From contig NZ_CANSMR010000046.1 in NCBI RefSeq assembly GCF_947648125.1, positions 1 to 37,761 of the forward strand: 37,761 bases of DNA, in the 5' to 3' direction. The notes beneath the pieces are model-generated. The model made no database searches, was not told where the DNA came from, and saw nothing but the letters and a program-made list of their open reading frames with translations. A program made the position numbers and the translations under genes. Positions 22,998-34,000 of the stretch are shown here, one piece after another. Numbering within the stretch: position 1 is the stretch's first letter; each line of letters opens with the position of its first letter. This stretch comes from an uncultured Bradyrhizobium sp. Its GTDB lineage: Bacteria; Pseudomonadota; Alphaproteobacteria; Rhizobiales; Xanthobacteraceae.

Positions 22998-24674
22998 TCA
23001 CCGCACCGTCGCAACGCGGAGGATCTCGGCGGGCGAGGTCAATCCGGCGCGGCATTTGGCGACCCCGTCATCGAGCATCGTGGTCATGCCCGCCTTGATC
23101 GCCATCGTATCGATCTTCAGTCCGTCGGTTCGCTCTCCGATCAGTTCGCGCAGTTCATTGGATAGTTCGAGCAGCTCGAACACGCCGAGCCGGCCGCGAT
23201 AGCCCGTCCCGCCGCAACGTTCGCAGCCGCATGGCTCGTGAATGATCTCGCCTTCCCGGAACCCGAGCGCGGCGAGCCGGGGATCCTCGGTGAAATCGGC
23301 CGTTGCCAGCGGCCGTGCGGTCTTGCAGCGCTCGCACAATTGCCGGACCAGCCGCTGCGCGATCACGCCGCGCAACACCGAACGCAGCAGATAGCCTTCG
23401 ACCTCGAGGTCGAGCAGGCGCGGCACCGCGGCAGCCGCCGTCTCGGTGTGCAGCGTCGTCAGCACGAGATGCCCGGTCAGCGCCGCATGCACCGCGACAT
23501 GCGCGGTCTCGGAATCACGGATTTCACCGACCATGATCACATCAGGGTCCTGGCGAACGAAAGATCGCAGCGCGGTGGCGAAGGTCAGACCGATCGCCGG
23601 CTTGACCTGGGACTGGTTGATGCCGGGGATCTCGTATTCGACCGGGTCCTCGATCGTCAGGATCTTGCGGCTGGGCTCATTGAGGATCGAGAGGATCGTC
23701 GCCAGCGTCGTGGTCTTGCCGCTGCCGGTCGGTCCCGTGATCACGACCATGCCGTACGGCAGCTTCAACAACCGCCGCAGCTTGGCTTCGTCGGGCTCCG
23801 AGAATCCCAACTTTTCGACGACCAGCAGGCCGCGATCCTTGGGCAGGATACGGATGACGGCGGATTCGCCGTGTTGCATCGGCATGATCGCGACGCGGAT
23901 ATCGATGTCGGTGCGCCCGGCCCGCAGCCGCGCCGCGCCGTCCTGCGGCAGACGGCGCTCGGCGATGTTGAGATTGGCGATGATCTTGATGCGGGAGACC
24001 ACCGCCTGTGGCAGCACCCCCGACAGCGCCGCGACCGGCCGCAGCAGGCCATCGATCCGCAAGCGCACCATCAGGCCGGCGGAAAACGGCTCGATATGGA
24101 TATCGCTGGCGCGCAGCTCGACGGCCTTCTCGATCAGATCATTGACCGCGCGCACCACCGGCGCGCCGCTGGCAAGATCGCGCAGGCTCTCGATGTCATC
24201 TTCGCGGGGCAGCGCCGCCGCCGTATCGGTGGCCTCGGCCTCTTCGGCGCTGGAAGAGTTGTTCAGCGCGATGGCGACGTCTTCCGACGAAGCCACCTTC
24301 ACATTGATGCCGGCGCCAAGCACGATCTGCGCCGCCCGCAGCGTCGCCTGGTCGGTCGGGTCGACGACCGCGAGAACGGTGCTCCCATCGGCCGCCCGGC
24401 ACGGATAGACCATGGTCTCGCGCAGGAAGCGCGGCGAGAACGCCCCGACCAGCGGTTCGGCCGAGGTCATATCCTGGAGCGTCAGGCGGCCGAGCGCGAA
24501 GAAGCGCGCGGCCTCGTCGGCGAATTCGGTCGGTGAGAGGCTGGTGACCTCCCACAGCTTCAATTGCCTGACGTCGGCGCCCTGCCCGGTCCGCTCAGAC
24601 GCTCCGTCGATCAGCGCCAGGTGGTTGTTCTGACGAAGATAATCCACGAACCGAACGGACAGGTCGTTGGCCAT
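22998..24674 (-). CDS. gspE: T2SS cytoplasmic ATPase GspE
   Basis: The 558-residue product has the GspE N-terminal domain, the conserved ASDIHIEPF and Walker A GPTGSGKT (314-321), an Asp box (ILTIEDPVEYEIPGINQSQV), Walker B region (RQDPDVIMVGEIRDSETA) and His box (TGHLVLTTLHTETA). Four Cys of the zinc subdomain follow in CERCKTARP and CGCERCGGTGYRGR. It powers pseudopilus extension. It is the first gene of the ten-gene minus-strand operon and is divergent from gspD. Confidence 0.97.
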   Translation of the reverse strand: MANDLSVRFVDYLRQNNHLALIDGASERTGQGADVRQLKLWEVTSLSPTEFADEAARFFALGRLTLQDMTSAEPLVGAFSPRFLRETMVYPCRAADGSTVLAVVDPTDQATLRAAQIVLGAGINVKVASSEDVAIALNNSSSAEEAEATDTAAALPREDDIESLRDLASGAPVVRAVNDLIEKAVELRASDIHIEPFSAGLMVRLRIDGLLRPVAALSGVLPQAVVSRIKIIANLNIAERRLPQDGAARLRAGRTDIDIRVAIMPMQHGESAVIRILPKDRGLLVVEKLGFSEPDEAKLRRLLKLPYGMVVITGPTGSGKTTTLATILSILNEPSRKILTIEDPVEYEIPGINQSQVKPAIGLTFATALRSFVRQDPDVIMVGEIRDSETAHVAVHAALTGHLVLTTLHTETAAAAVPRLLDLEVEGYLLRSVLRGVIAQRLVRQLCERCKTARPLATADFTEDPRLAALGFREGEIIHEPCGCERCGGTGYRGRLGVFELLELSNELRELIGERTDGLKIDTMAIKAGMTTMLDDGVAKCRAGLTSPAEILRVATVR

Positions 24675-24987
24675 TCTCGATATCCCGCCACACTATCCCG
24701 GATCAGTCCGTGCCATCCGCCGCAGCGTTCGGCTCCCGGCAATTCTGCGGTTATCGATCCGAAGTGTGACAGCTGTGCGAAGTCACATCGTTCGCCTCGC
24801 TCAAGAAACCTTGACGTGGCATCGTGGACACGGCGGCACAGATTCGATGCGATGCGATGGGCAGGTCGCGAACGACAATCATGTAACCAATTTATTTCTG
24901 TCATGTTCGATCGCTAAGAGTCCCACCGGGGTAGGACCGATCGTCGCGCGCCGTCGAAATTTCAGTTAGTCAGAGCGAAGGGCCTTC
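24675..24987. promoter_or_regulatory. Divergent promoter region between gspE and gspD
   Basis: These 313 bases must drive both halves of the T2SS. A spaced inverted repeat TGTGAC (24765-24770) / GTCACA (24782-24787) with an 11-base spacer lies near the middle; the left arm is part of TGTGACA, which recurs upstream of the peroxidase and imelysin genes. TTGACG at 24811 region is a possible -35 for gspD, without a convincing -10. An AAGGG precedes the gspD ATG. No gene or RNA is visible. Confidence 0.4.
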
Positions 24988-27366
24988 ATGCAACGCGTAG
25001 GCACAGTGGGCCGCTGCCCGACGATCCGTGGCGGCCTGGCAGCCATTTTTGCCCTGACGTCACTGGGGTTGCTGGCGTCCTGCAATTCCGCGACGGTCGG
25101 CGAGAGCGTGGACGCGTCCCAAGTCGACGTCACCGACAAGGTGCGATCGCTTGATCTCTTGCCGCGCCAGCCGCAACCGGTGAGCGGGCTGGCGGCGGCG
25201 GGCGGCAGCCAGGGCGGCAGCGTCCGCGCGGCGATGTATGAGGGAAGCGAAGTAACGGGGGTCGCCGACGCACGGCCGCAGCCAGCCTCGAACGGCAACG
25301 GCTTCGATCTGAATTTCGAGAGCACGCCGGTTGCGACCGTCGCCAAGGTCGTGCTCGGCGACATCCTGCATGTCGGATACACCATCGATCCGCGGGTGCA
25401 GGGCACGGTGAGCCTGGTGTCGGTCCGCCCGGTGCCGAAATCCGACATGGTCTTCGTGCTGGAAAACGCGCTTCGCCTGAGCGGCGTGGTGCTGCTGAAA
25501 GATACCGCGGGCTATCGCCTGACGCCGCTCGGCGACGCCGTCGGCGGCGGTCGCGTCGATGCTGCGGCGGCCAATCCCGAACCCGGATTCGGCATCTCGG
25601 TGGTCCCCCTGCAATATGTGTCGGCCCAGACCCTGCTGAAGCTGACCGACAGCTTCGCCACCCGGGCGGGCTCGATCCGCGCCGACACGACGCGCAATCT
25701 GCTCCTGATCCAGGGCACCGGCGCCGAGCGCCGCACCGCAGTCGATACCGTGCTCAGCTTCGACGTCGACTGGATGCGCGGCCAATCGGTCGGCATCTTC
25801 CCGATCTCGAGCGGCTCGCCCGCGCCCGTCATTGCGGAGCTGGAGAAGATCGTCGATTCCGGCGAGAACGGCCTCAGCCAGAACGTCATCAAGTTCATGC
25901 CGATCGCACGCCTCAACGCCGTGCTGGTGGTGACCAAGAAGCCGGACATGCTGCACACGGCAGCGACCTGGATCAAGCGGCTCGACCGCAACGACACCGC
26001 GCGCACCTCGGTCCATGTCTACCGCGTCAAATACGGCGATGCGCGCCAGATCGCGCGGGTTCTGACCGACATGTTCCTCGGCGGATCGTCCGGCAATTTG
26101 CTCGACAGCGCCGACAGCCAGCTCGCGCCCGGCTCCGGCACCTCGTCGACGTCGAGCGTCGCCGATCGTCTGTCGGCGAACGGCAATTTGGGCTCGAACT
26201 CGAACAGCTTTGCCTCGCGCGGCACGTCAGGGACGGGCGCAACGGGCCAGGGCCTCGGCCAGGGATTCGGCGCCGGCGGCCAAGCGAACAATCAAAATCA
26301 AGGCCAGGGCAACAATGCAGCGCTGGATAGCGGACGCGGCGCTAGCTCTGGCTCCGGCAACGGCCAGCCCGTCATGCAGGACGTGCGGATCACGCCCGAT
26401 GTCGTGAACAACAATCTGCTGATCTATGCCGATCAGGCCAACTACCGCATCATCGAGGCGACGCTGCAGCAGATCGACGAGCCGCAGCTCCAGGTCGCGA
26501 TCGATGCGACGATCGCCGAGGTCACGCTCAACAACACTTTGTCCTATGGTGTGCAGACCTATCTCACCAGCAGAAACCTCGGCCTGAAGCCGAACGTCGG
26601 CTCGTTCACGGGCACCCAAGCCATCACGGCGCCCGCGACCACCACGGACGCGACCACCGGGGTCGCCTCCGTCGCAGGCTCGGTCACCAATGCCTTCATC
26701 AACCGCGCCTTCCCGGGCTTCAACTTCCTGATCGGATCCGAGACGCAGCCGAGCCTCATCCTGGACGCGCTGCATGCCGTCACCAGCGTCAAGGTGCTCT
26801 CCAATCCGTCGCTGGTCGTGATCAACAACCAGGTCGCCACGCTGCAGGTCGGCGACGTCGTCCCGGTGTCGACCGGCAGCGCGACGGTGCTGACCGGGAG
26901 CAACACGGTGGTCAACACCATCGACTATCGCAACACCGGCATCATCCTGCGGGTCTCGCCGCGCGTCAGCGTGAACGGCACCGTGCGGCTCGATGTCGAG
27001 CAGGAGATCAGCAACGTTCCGCAGACCAGTGCGAACAGCCTGACCCCGACGGTATCGGAACGGAGGGTCAAGAGCCAGATCGCGGTCGCCAATGGCCAGA
27101 CCGTGCTGTTGGCGGGCCTGATCAGCGAACAGCAGAGCGGCAACCGCAATGCGCTCCCCGTGCTTGACCAGATTCCCGGCCTCGGCGACGCCTTCGGGCA
27201 TCAGAGCAACGCGACCCAACGCACCGAGCTGATCATCTTCATCCGCCCGCAGATCATCCGCAACGGTTCCGACGCCCAGATCGTGGCCGAGGAGCTGCGA
27301 TCGAAATTGCGCGGCAACATCGCAACGACATCGACCAATGCGCCGATCACCACCGCCTACCACTGA
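24988..27366 (+). CDS. gspD: T2SS outer-membrane secretin GspD (lipoprotein-type)
   Basis: The 792-residue product begins with a lipoprotein signal ending LLAS-Cys32, unusual but known for secretins of alphaproteobacteria. The periplasmic N0 domain (DLNFESTPVATVAKVVLGDI) and N1-N3 ring domains (including ARLNAVLVVTKKPDMLHTAA and the paired VYRVKYGDARQIARVLTDMF) follow. A Gly/Asn/Gln/Ser-rich stretch of about 50 residues (about 410-455) splits N3. The secretin domain contains LDALHAVTSVKVLSNPSLVV, NNQVATLQVGDVVPV, TGIILRVSPRV and ends with QRTELIIFIRPQII. It forms the outer-membrane channel of the T2SS. Divergent from gspE. Confidence 0.96.
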   Translation: MQRVGTVGRCPTIRGGLAAIFALTSLGLLASCNSATVGESVDASQVDVTDKVRSLDLLPRQPQPVSGLAAAGGSQGGSVRAAMYEGSEVTGVADARPQPASNGNGFDLNFESTPVATVAKVVLGDILHVGYTIDPRVQGTVSLVSVRPVPKSDMVFVLENALRLSGVVLLKDTAGYRLTPLGDAVGGGRVDAAAANPEPGFGISVVPLQYVSAQTLLKLTDSFATRAGSIRADTTRNLLLIQGTGAERRTAVDTVLSFDVDWMRGQSVGIFPISSGSPAPVIAELEKIVDSGENGLSQNVIKFMPIARLNAVLVVTKKPDMLHTAATWIKRLDRNDTARTSVHVYRVKYGDARQIARVLTDMFLGGSSGNLLDSADSQLAPGSGTSSTSSVADRLSANGNLGSNSNSFASRGTSGTGATGQGLGQGFGAGGQANNQNQGQGNNAALDSGRGASSGSGNGQPVMQDVRITPDVVNNNLLIYADQANYRIIEATLQQIDEPQLQVAIDATIAEVTLNNTLSYGVQTYLTSRNLGLKPNVGSFTGTQAITAPATTTDATTGVASVAGSVTNAFINRAFPGFNFLIGSETQPSLILDALHAVTSVKVLSNPSLVVINNQVATLQVGDVVPVSTGSATVLTGSNTVVNTIDYRNTGIILRVSPRVSVNGTVRLDVEQEISNVPQTSANSLTPTVSERRVKSQIAVANGQTVLLAGLISEQQSGNRNALPVLDQIPGLGDAFGHQSNATQRTELIIFIRPQIIRNGSDAQIVAEELRSKLRGNIATTSTNAPITTAYH

Positions 27367-27379
27367 GCCGGGCCGCACG

Positions 27380-27916
27380 ATGCGCCGCGTGCGCGCGCAA
27401 CGGACCGCCCTCTGCGCTTCGCTTGCGGTCGCGCTTTGGGGCATGACCGCGTCCGTCGCGAGCGCCGACAGTGTCGCGCGCGGAACGGCCGCCTTCCATC
27501 GCGGCGATTATCTCAGGGCGTCCCGGGAGCTCGCGCCGGCCGCCGACCGCGACAACCCAAGGGCCCTCGGCATGCTCGGCTTCATGTACGAGCACGGCTT
27601 CGGCGTCCCGCAGGCTTATGATGCCGCCGCCGACCTCTACTATCGCGGCGCCGTGCAGGGCGACCCGTTCGCGCAAGCCATGCTCGGCCTGATGTACGAC
27701 AAGGGTCACGGCGTTCCGAACGACTACGTGCTGGCCTACAAATGGCTCAATCTGGCGGCGGCCCGCACCGGCGGGCGGCAGCGCGATGCCTATCTGCGGT
27801 TCCGCGATGCCGTCGCATTGAAGCTCTCAAGGAATGAGATCGTCGCTGGCCAGCGGTTTGCGTTGGGATGGGTCCCCGGCCGGCCGGTGCCGGACGTGCA
27901 CCTGACGGTCAAGTAA
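27380..27916 (+). CDS. Exported Sel1-repeat protein
   Basis: The 178-residue product has a signal peptide (TALCASLAVALWGMTASVASA) followed by two or three Sel1-like repeats: ARGTAAFHRGDYLRASRELA, ALGMLGFMYEHGFGVPQAYD and AQAMLGLMYDKGHGVPNDYV. Sel1/SLR arrays mediate protein contacts, often at the envelope. It begins 13 bases after gspD and is probably co-transcribed with it, so it may be an accessory or pilotin-like partner of the lipoprotein secretin (inference; no sequence similarity to GspS is claimed). The ATG at 27380 follows the gspD stop; the frame's earlier start at 27338 lies inside gspD. Confidence 0.87.
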   Translation: MRRVRAQRTALCASLAVALWGMTASVASADSVARGTAAFHRGDYLRASRELAPAADRDNPRALGMLGFMYEHGFGVPQAYDAAADLYYRGAVQGDPFAQAMLGLMYDKGHGVPNDYVLAYKWLNLAAARTGGRQRDAYLRFRDAVALKLSRNEIVAGQRFALGWVPGRPVPDVHLTVK

Positions 27917-27960
27917 TCGCCGATCGCCATCCCGGGTCTACGCGCGCCGCGCTGGCGATT

Positions 27961-27986
27961 CCGGGAGATCGCGATCGCTCTCCCGG
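27961..27986. terminator. Bidirectional hairpin terminator between the Sel1 gene and the giant exoprotein gene
   Basis: CCGGGAGA (27961-27968) pairs exactly with TCTCCCGG (27979-27986), and the loop contains the self-complementary GCGATCGC, which extends the structure. It sits in the 90-bp gap between two convergent genes. There is no strong T-tract, so termination efficiency is uncertain. Confidence 0.6.
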
Positions 27987-28006
27987 ACGTCGCTCATCCG
28001 CGCGCA

Positions 28007-31000
28007 TCACCTGCCGGACGAGGCCGGCGTATCGCCGAGCCCGATGACCTGGAACGCGCTGTTCTCATTGTAGGTCTGCTTGTCGCGCGGCTTGCGCGGC
28101 TGCTCCGACGGCTCCTGCGACGGGCTTCCGTCACCACCGCCATAGCCCATGACCTCGACGATGATGATCGACGGCTGGTCATTGGTCTTCGGCGGCGGCG
28201 CCGCGGCCTGCTGGCTGGCGGCAGTCGTGTTTGACGCCGCCGTCAGCGCGGCCACCGGCGGTCCCTGCACGGTCGGAATGCCGGTCGAGGTGCCCTGCAC
28301 CTGGATGTTGGCGGCGTTGACCACCTGCAGCGCCGCGAGGTTGACATTGCCCGAGACGCGGATGCCGGCCTCGCCCGCATCGATGGTGCCGAGCGGCGCG
28401 ACCAGGTCGACGTCGCTTGGCGGCGTGCCCGGGATGGTCGCGAGTGCGGCAATGCCGGCACCGCTCGAAGGCACAGCGGGCGCAAGCGTGACGTTGCCGT
28501 AGATGTCATAGCTCAGCAGCGGCGGCGTGAAGATCGTTGTGGTTTTCGAGCCGCGGCCGGCGTTGATGTCACCGGTGGCGGACCATGCGAGAATGTTACC
28601 GCCGAAGGTCGTCATGATGCGGCTCTGGCCGAGCAGGATGCTGCCGAGCGAATAGATATCGATCGGGCTGTTGCGCCCCTGCGTGATCAGGCCGGAACCT
28701 GCGCCCGGCGCGAGGCCTTCCACGCCGAGGATGGTTTGCCCGCCCGGATTGAGGACCTGGATCGCGCCACCGTACTGGGTGTGGATGCCGGTATCGGCCT
28801 GATACGGATTGTTGGAAGCGTCCTTCGCGAAGCCGCTGAACATCGTAAGCCCGCCTGCGTAAGTGAGCGGCCTGCCGTTCGCATCCTGGTCCGGAAACAG
28901 CATCGTGATTGCCTCGCGGCCACGCAGATAGCTCTTGTAACGCGGCCCGGTCGTATCGTTGTACTCGCGGCCGCCAAGGGTCAGCTCTTCATAGAAGACC
29001 TGGCGGACGAACACGCCCTGCTGCTCGCTCGGCAGCGCCAGGAAATAGGCGAGCGCGTCGGCCGCGCTTCCGGTGTAGCCGTAGCGCTTTTGCAGCCACG
29101 TCAACAACTCCTGATCATACGCGTGCACCACCTTGCCGCTGCCGGCAAGCGGCGTGCCGTCGCCTGCCAGTTGATTGGCAGGGTCGAAATAGCGCCTGGC
29201 GAAATCTGCATAATCGGGGCCGTTGGAGCCGACGCCGGTCAGCACCGTGATGCCGGCGCCGCCCGCGTTGTTGGCAGGGTTGACCACATCACCGACGCTG
29301 GTCAGCGAACCATAGTAGCCCTGGTACAGGTTACGGCCGGCCTGGATCTGAAACTGGCCCGGACCAACCACGTTGACCGACTGGTAGATGATGTCGCGCC
29401 CGGCCTGCATCAGCGAAACGCTGGTCGGGCCGGTGTTGAAGAACACGTTCGGCACAGCACCGAGGCCGACGATATCGCGGCCGGCGATGACTTCGAACGG
29501 CTTGGCCGCGAGATACCAGGTGCGATGGAGGGGATTGAAGCCGCTGGAGCCACTGCGGATCATGGTCAGTGTCGTACCGAGGCCAAGATCGTCGATATCG
29601 ACGCCGGCATAGACCAGCGCGGGCTGGGTATCCCCCTGATGCAGATTGGCGGCAGGCGTATCTTCGCCGAAGGCGATCGCATTGAAATTGTTGGTGCGGT
29701 AGGCGGCGTACGGCGACGCGTTGGTGTTTGCCGAGCCAATGTAGAGCACCGGATGGAGTGGCGTCGCCAGCGAGCTCATGTCGGCGCCCGACATCGACAG
29801 CACCTGGCCCTGCCCGTAGATCGACCCAGCCGCGAGCAATTCGAGCTGGCCGTATTGCGACGGCGTCATCTCGATCGAGGGAACCCCGCCAAAGCGGATA
29901 TCGCCGTTGGCGGCTGCAACGATCAGCGTTCCCGGGTAGAAGCCGTTGGCGTTCTGCCTGCCGGTGGTGTCTCCCGCCAATGGCGCCACGTCGCCGCCCG
30001 CCGCATAAAGGTTGATTGCAGTGGCCGACGTCCACAGCGTGAAATTGGTCCGCCCGGCCGAACTCATCAGCGTGGTCGTTCCGTTGCCGTTGACCCGGGT
30101 ATAAGGGCCGCCATTGAAATTGACCGACGCCGCCATGCCGGCGTCGCTCGCCCCGCTGATCACGAGGTCTCCGCGTGTTGTGACGCTGACGCTGCCGTCG
30201 CCCGGCGTGAATGTCGGGCCCGGCGTTTTCATCGAATCCTTGAATGTGGATGGATCGAGCGTGCGTGGATCGACCGACGAGACGCCACTGCTCCTTACAT
30301 TTTGCGCGACGTCTCCGACCGCCCCGGCACGAACGGTGATGTTGCCGCGCAGATCGGCGACCGAACCGAAATAGTCGGACGCCAGGGCCCCCGACGCAGT
30401 GAGCGCATTCATGGGGTTGAGAATGCCTCCGACGCTCAGCGTCAGGTCGCCGCCGCCGGTCTGCAGCAGCGTGCCGTTCGGCAGCAGCCGCCCGGTCGAA
30501 GCGACCGCAAGATCGAGCCCGGTCGAGGTATTTGACCCGCTGCCGTCCGACGCGCCGGCATTGCGGCCCGCGATCACCGTCAGGTTGCCGCCACCGAGCG
30601 TGCCGATTCCCTGGAAGCCGACGAGCGAGGCGCCGGATGCGCTCTGGTCGGCTTTGACAAAGGTGCCGAAGTTGATCCACCACGCGGTCGGATCTGGCGA
30701 CAACCCGCCGCCGCCCTGGGTTTGCAGCCAGTTGCCGACCCGATCCGAGTCGACATAGCGGGACGTGCCCTGTACTGGACCGGTCGCGATGTAACCCGTG
30801 ACATCCTGCTGCGCCACGAGCAGCAGATCGCCGCCATGCTCCGGATACCAGGCATGCGTGACACCGCTTCGTATCGCGCCCACCAGATCATAGGGATTGC
30901 TGCCGTTGACCAGAATCGGGGCGGCCTGCGTGCCGGCAGTATAAACGCCATACGGGGTTGCTTCGCTGAAGCTGCCGGCGGCGAGCAGCTCGAGGCTGCC

Positions 31001-34000
31001 GGTGCCGGTGCGAACCACGCTGAAGAAGCTGCCATTGGCGGAGTCGCTGTAGGCGGGATCGTTGAGCGTCAGATTGCCCCCGCCATTGAGTGCGCGAGCC
31101 GGTTGCAGCGCGCGCTGATCGGCGGCGGAGAGGTCGGCGCCGGCCGTCAGGCGCAGCGATGCCGATTGCGAGCCGCTCGCCAACATGGCGGACCAAGGCA
31201 ACGTACCGCTGGTTGCGGCCGGGATCGCTGGCCCCGTTGGCGCGGCGAATACGCCGCCAACGGAGGCTGCCTCGGTGACCGGAATGACCACAAGGTTAAG
31301 AATAGTTCCGGCCGGAATGGTTTGCCCGGGAGCATAGCGATGGCCGCTCAGGTCTCTCGGATAGAAGGGGAGCAGCAGTCCCCAGTTCTTTGGAACGGTC
31401 CAGGCGGCGCTCGTTTGCACGGTCTGACCAATGCTCAACAGATAGTTTGTCTTGACGACCCTGAAGGCAGAACTCACGGTGATGTTGGCAACCGGAGAAT
31501 AGAGCGCCGGAGCATCGCTCGCCATCTGGAAGCCGTCCGATATGCTTCCATTGATCGTGAGGTTGCCGGCTGCGCGGACCACGAGAGCCATCGGCTCGCC
31601 GGCACCATAAGTCGCCGACGCCTTGTTGGTATCCGCACGCGGTCCGTAGCGGTATTCCGAGAGGTCGATGTCGCCTGACGTCGAGAGATCGCCACTGGAG
31701 GTGATCTCGACGCCTGGGCGCAGATGGAAAGCATTGCCATAGGCGGACAGGCCGGCGAAGTTCGCCGACAGGCGCGCATCGCCGAGCGCGGCGTTGATGA
31801 AGGCCGTGCTCGCCGTGTTGTAACCATCGAGCGTCGCTTGCGTGATCGTGCTGGCACCCGGCAGGTCGTAGGTCCAGAACGCATTCAGCGCGATGCTGTA
31901 GGCGCCCTTGATGGTGAGCGGACCCGTGGCGCTGATCGCGATGTTACCGGATGTCTCGTCGACGCGCGGTGCGTTCAGCACGACATCGCCATAAGCGATG
32001 CCGCTGGGATCCGGCACCGCGAGATTCAGGGTTGCGCCCGACGTCAGCGTCAGCGTGCCGCCGGCCGCGGTCAACTCGATATGTCCGCGATTCTTGGCCT
32101 CGATCGGCTGGCCGTAGCTATCGGTTTGCAACACCGTGCCGGAGACGTCGAGCACGGCGCTCGATGCGAGCGTGAGGCCGTTGCCAGCCGAAAGGCGGAT
32201 CGTGCCGGGTGCGGCGCCGCTGGCATCGATCGTACCGGCGACAGTCAGGCCGCCGCCGTCGACCGACACGGTCACGCTGTGCGCCTTGACGCCGTCACCG
32301 ATCACGAGGTCACCGGTCCTGATGTCAAAGCTGCGGGCGTCGAACAAGCCGCCTTGGGTCAGGAGAGCATTGAGAGCGGCGAAGTCGACGCTGCTCATGT
32401 TCGCGGCGGTGACACTGAAATCACCGCTGGTGTTGCTGCCTGTGGCACTGCCGACGAGGCGACCGCCGAACGAGACCGTTCCGCTGCGGGCGCTGACGCT
32501 GATCGACCCGGCATTGGCGTTGGTGGCGGACACATCGATCACGGAGCCTGCCGCCTGCGTGAATCCGCCGTGGCCGCTGCTGAAGATCGCGGTGCCACCG
32601 AAGCCGTAGACTGTTGCGCGCTGGATCGTCGAGGGCTGGCCGGAGAGGTCGATGCGGCTACCGCTTCCGAGCGTGATGTTGTTGGTCGCGTTCACCACCA
32701 GCTTGCCGCTCGGCAACAGGACGGTGCTGGCGATCGCGACGCTGTCGCCGGTCAGGTCGATCTCGGCGCCGGAGATCGTGGAGGTCGCCGCGCTCGGCGC
32801 GAGCCCCGCGGGCACGGTGATATCAAGCGCGCCGCCGGCGGTGTAATTCATGATCGACTTCTGCATGCCGGTCAGCAGCGGCGTCGACAGCGTCAGGTTG
32901 CCGCCGGTGCCGCTCTGGCCGAACACCGCGCCGGCCGCCGTGCTCGGCGCCTGGTAGACGTATAGCGAACTGTTGCCGGCGGAGACGATCTGCGAGCTGG
33001 CGGTGAAATTGACGTTGCCGAAGCCATAGATGACGCGGCTCGGAGCCGTCGTATCCAGCGAGGCGAACTTGCTGAGGTCGATCTCGCTCGCGACGAGATT
33101 GAGCGTGCCGAGGCCGCTCCCAAGCCCACCTGCCCCGAGCGCCGGCGGGGTCGCGCCGGCGATGCCGTTCCAGGTGATCTTGCCCGCGGAGATCGTCGCG
33201 GTGTCGCCGGCGCTCCCGTAGCCATAGATCGCCGGCGTATTCAGCACGAGATTGATGCCGGTGCCGGTGGCGTCGAGTCCGGCCGAACCGAACAGGTTGA
33301 CGGAACTCGCGGCGCTCAGCGTGATCCTCTCCAGCGCCGGCGCGGCATGGGTGGGGTCGCCGTGCACGAGCGTGTCGAACAGGGCCTGATTGAAAAGGAA
33401 GCCGGCCGGCGCGCCGGCCGCGGCAATCGTGCCGCTGTCGCCGATATTGATGCTGCCGACCGCGAGCGTAATATTGCGCGATCCGAAATGCGCTGACGGA
33501 TCGATGCTCGAAGCGCCGTTGGTGGCGAACACCAGCGTGCCTTCGGAATAGAGCTGCGAGTTGGCACCGATCGTGATCGAACCGGAACCTCCGTTCGACC
33601 CGAGAAAGTTGAGGTTGCCGTTTGACAGCGCCAGCACCGTGGTGCCGCTGGCTGTGGTGTAGCTCATGCCGAGGGAGGTGGAGTCGAACGGCGCCGGCCC
33701 TTGCCCAATGGTGCTGAGCGTCACGTTGTTGCCGATCGTGATGTTGCCGCCGACCAGGAACACTTCACTTGCCGTCAGCGTAACGCCGTCGCGGATGAAG
33801 ATGTCGCTCCCGCCGATATAGGTCACCGTGCCGTTGACGATGCCGTCGTAACCGTTGACGATCAACCTCGGTGCGCCGATCGCATCCAGGTCTGCTGCGC
33901 GGACCGATACGCCGGCCAAGCCCGCGGTCGGAGCATCGGCGTAGATCTCACCGACGCCGCGTGTGACCAGCTGGCCTGCAAAGCCGCCTTGGCCGGGTTG

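Noticed and set aside
28736-30535. 599-codon open frame on the plus strand inside the giant exoprotein gene
   Set aside because: It is composition-driven: the long repetitive GC-rich gene leaves several antisense frames open (also 31724-32965 and 34850-35854), none with a domain or good start.
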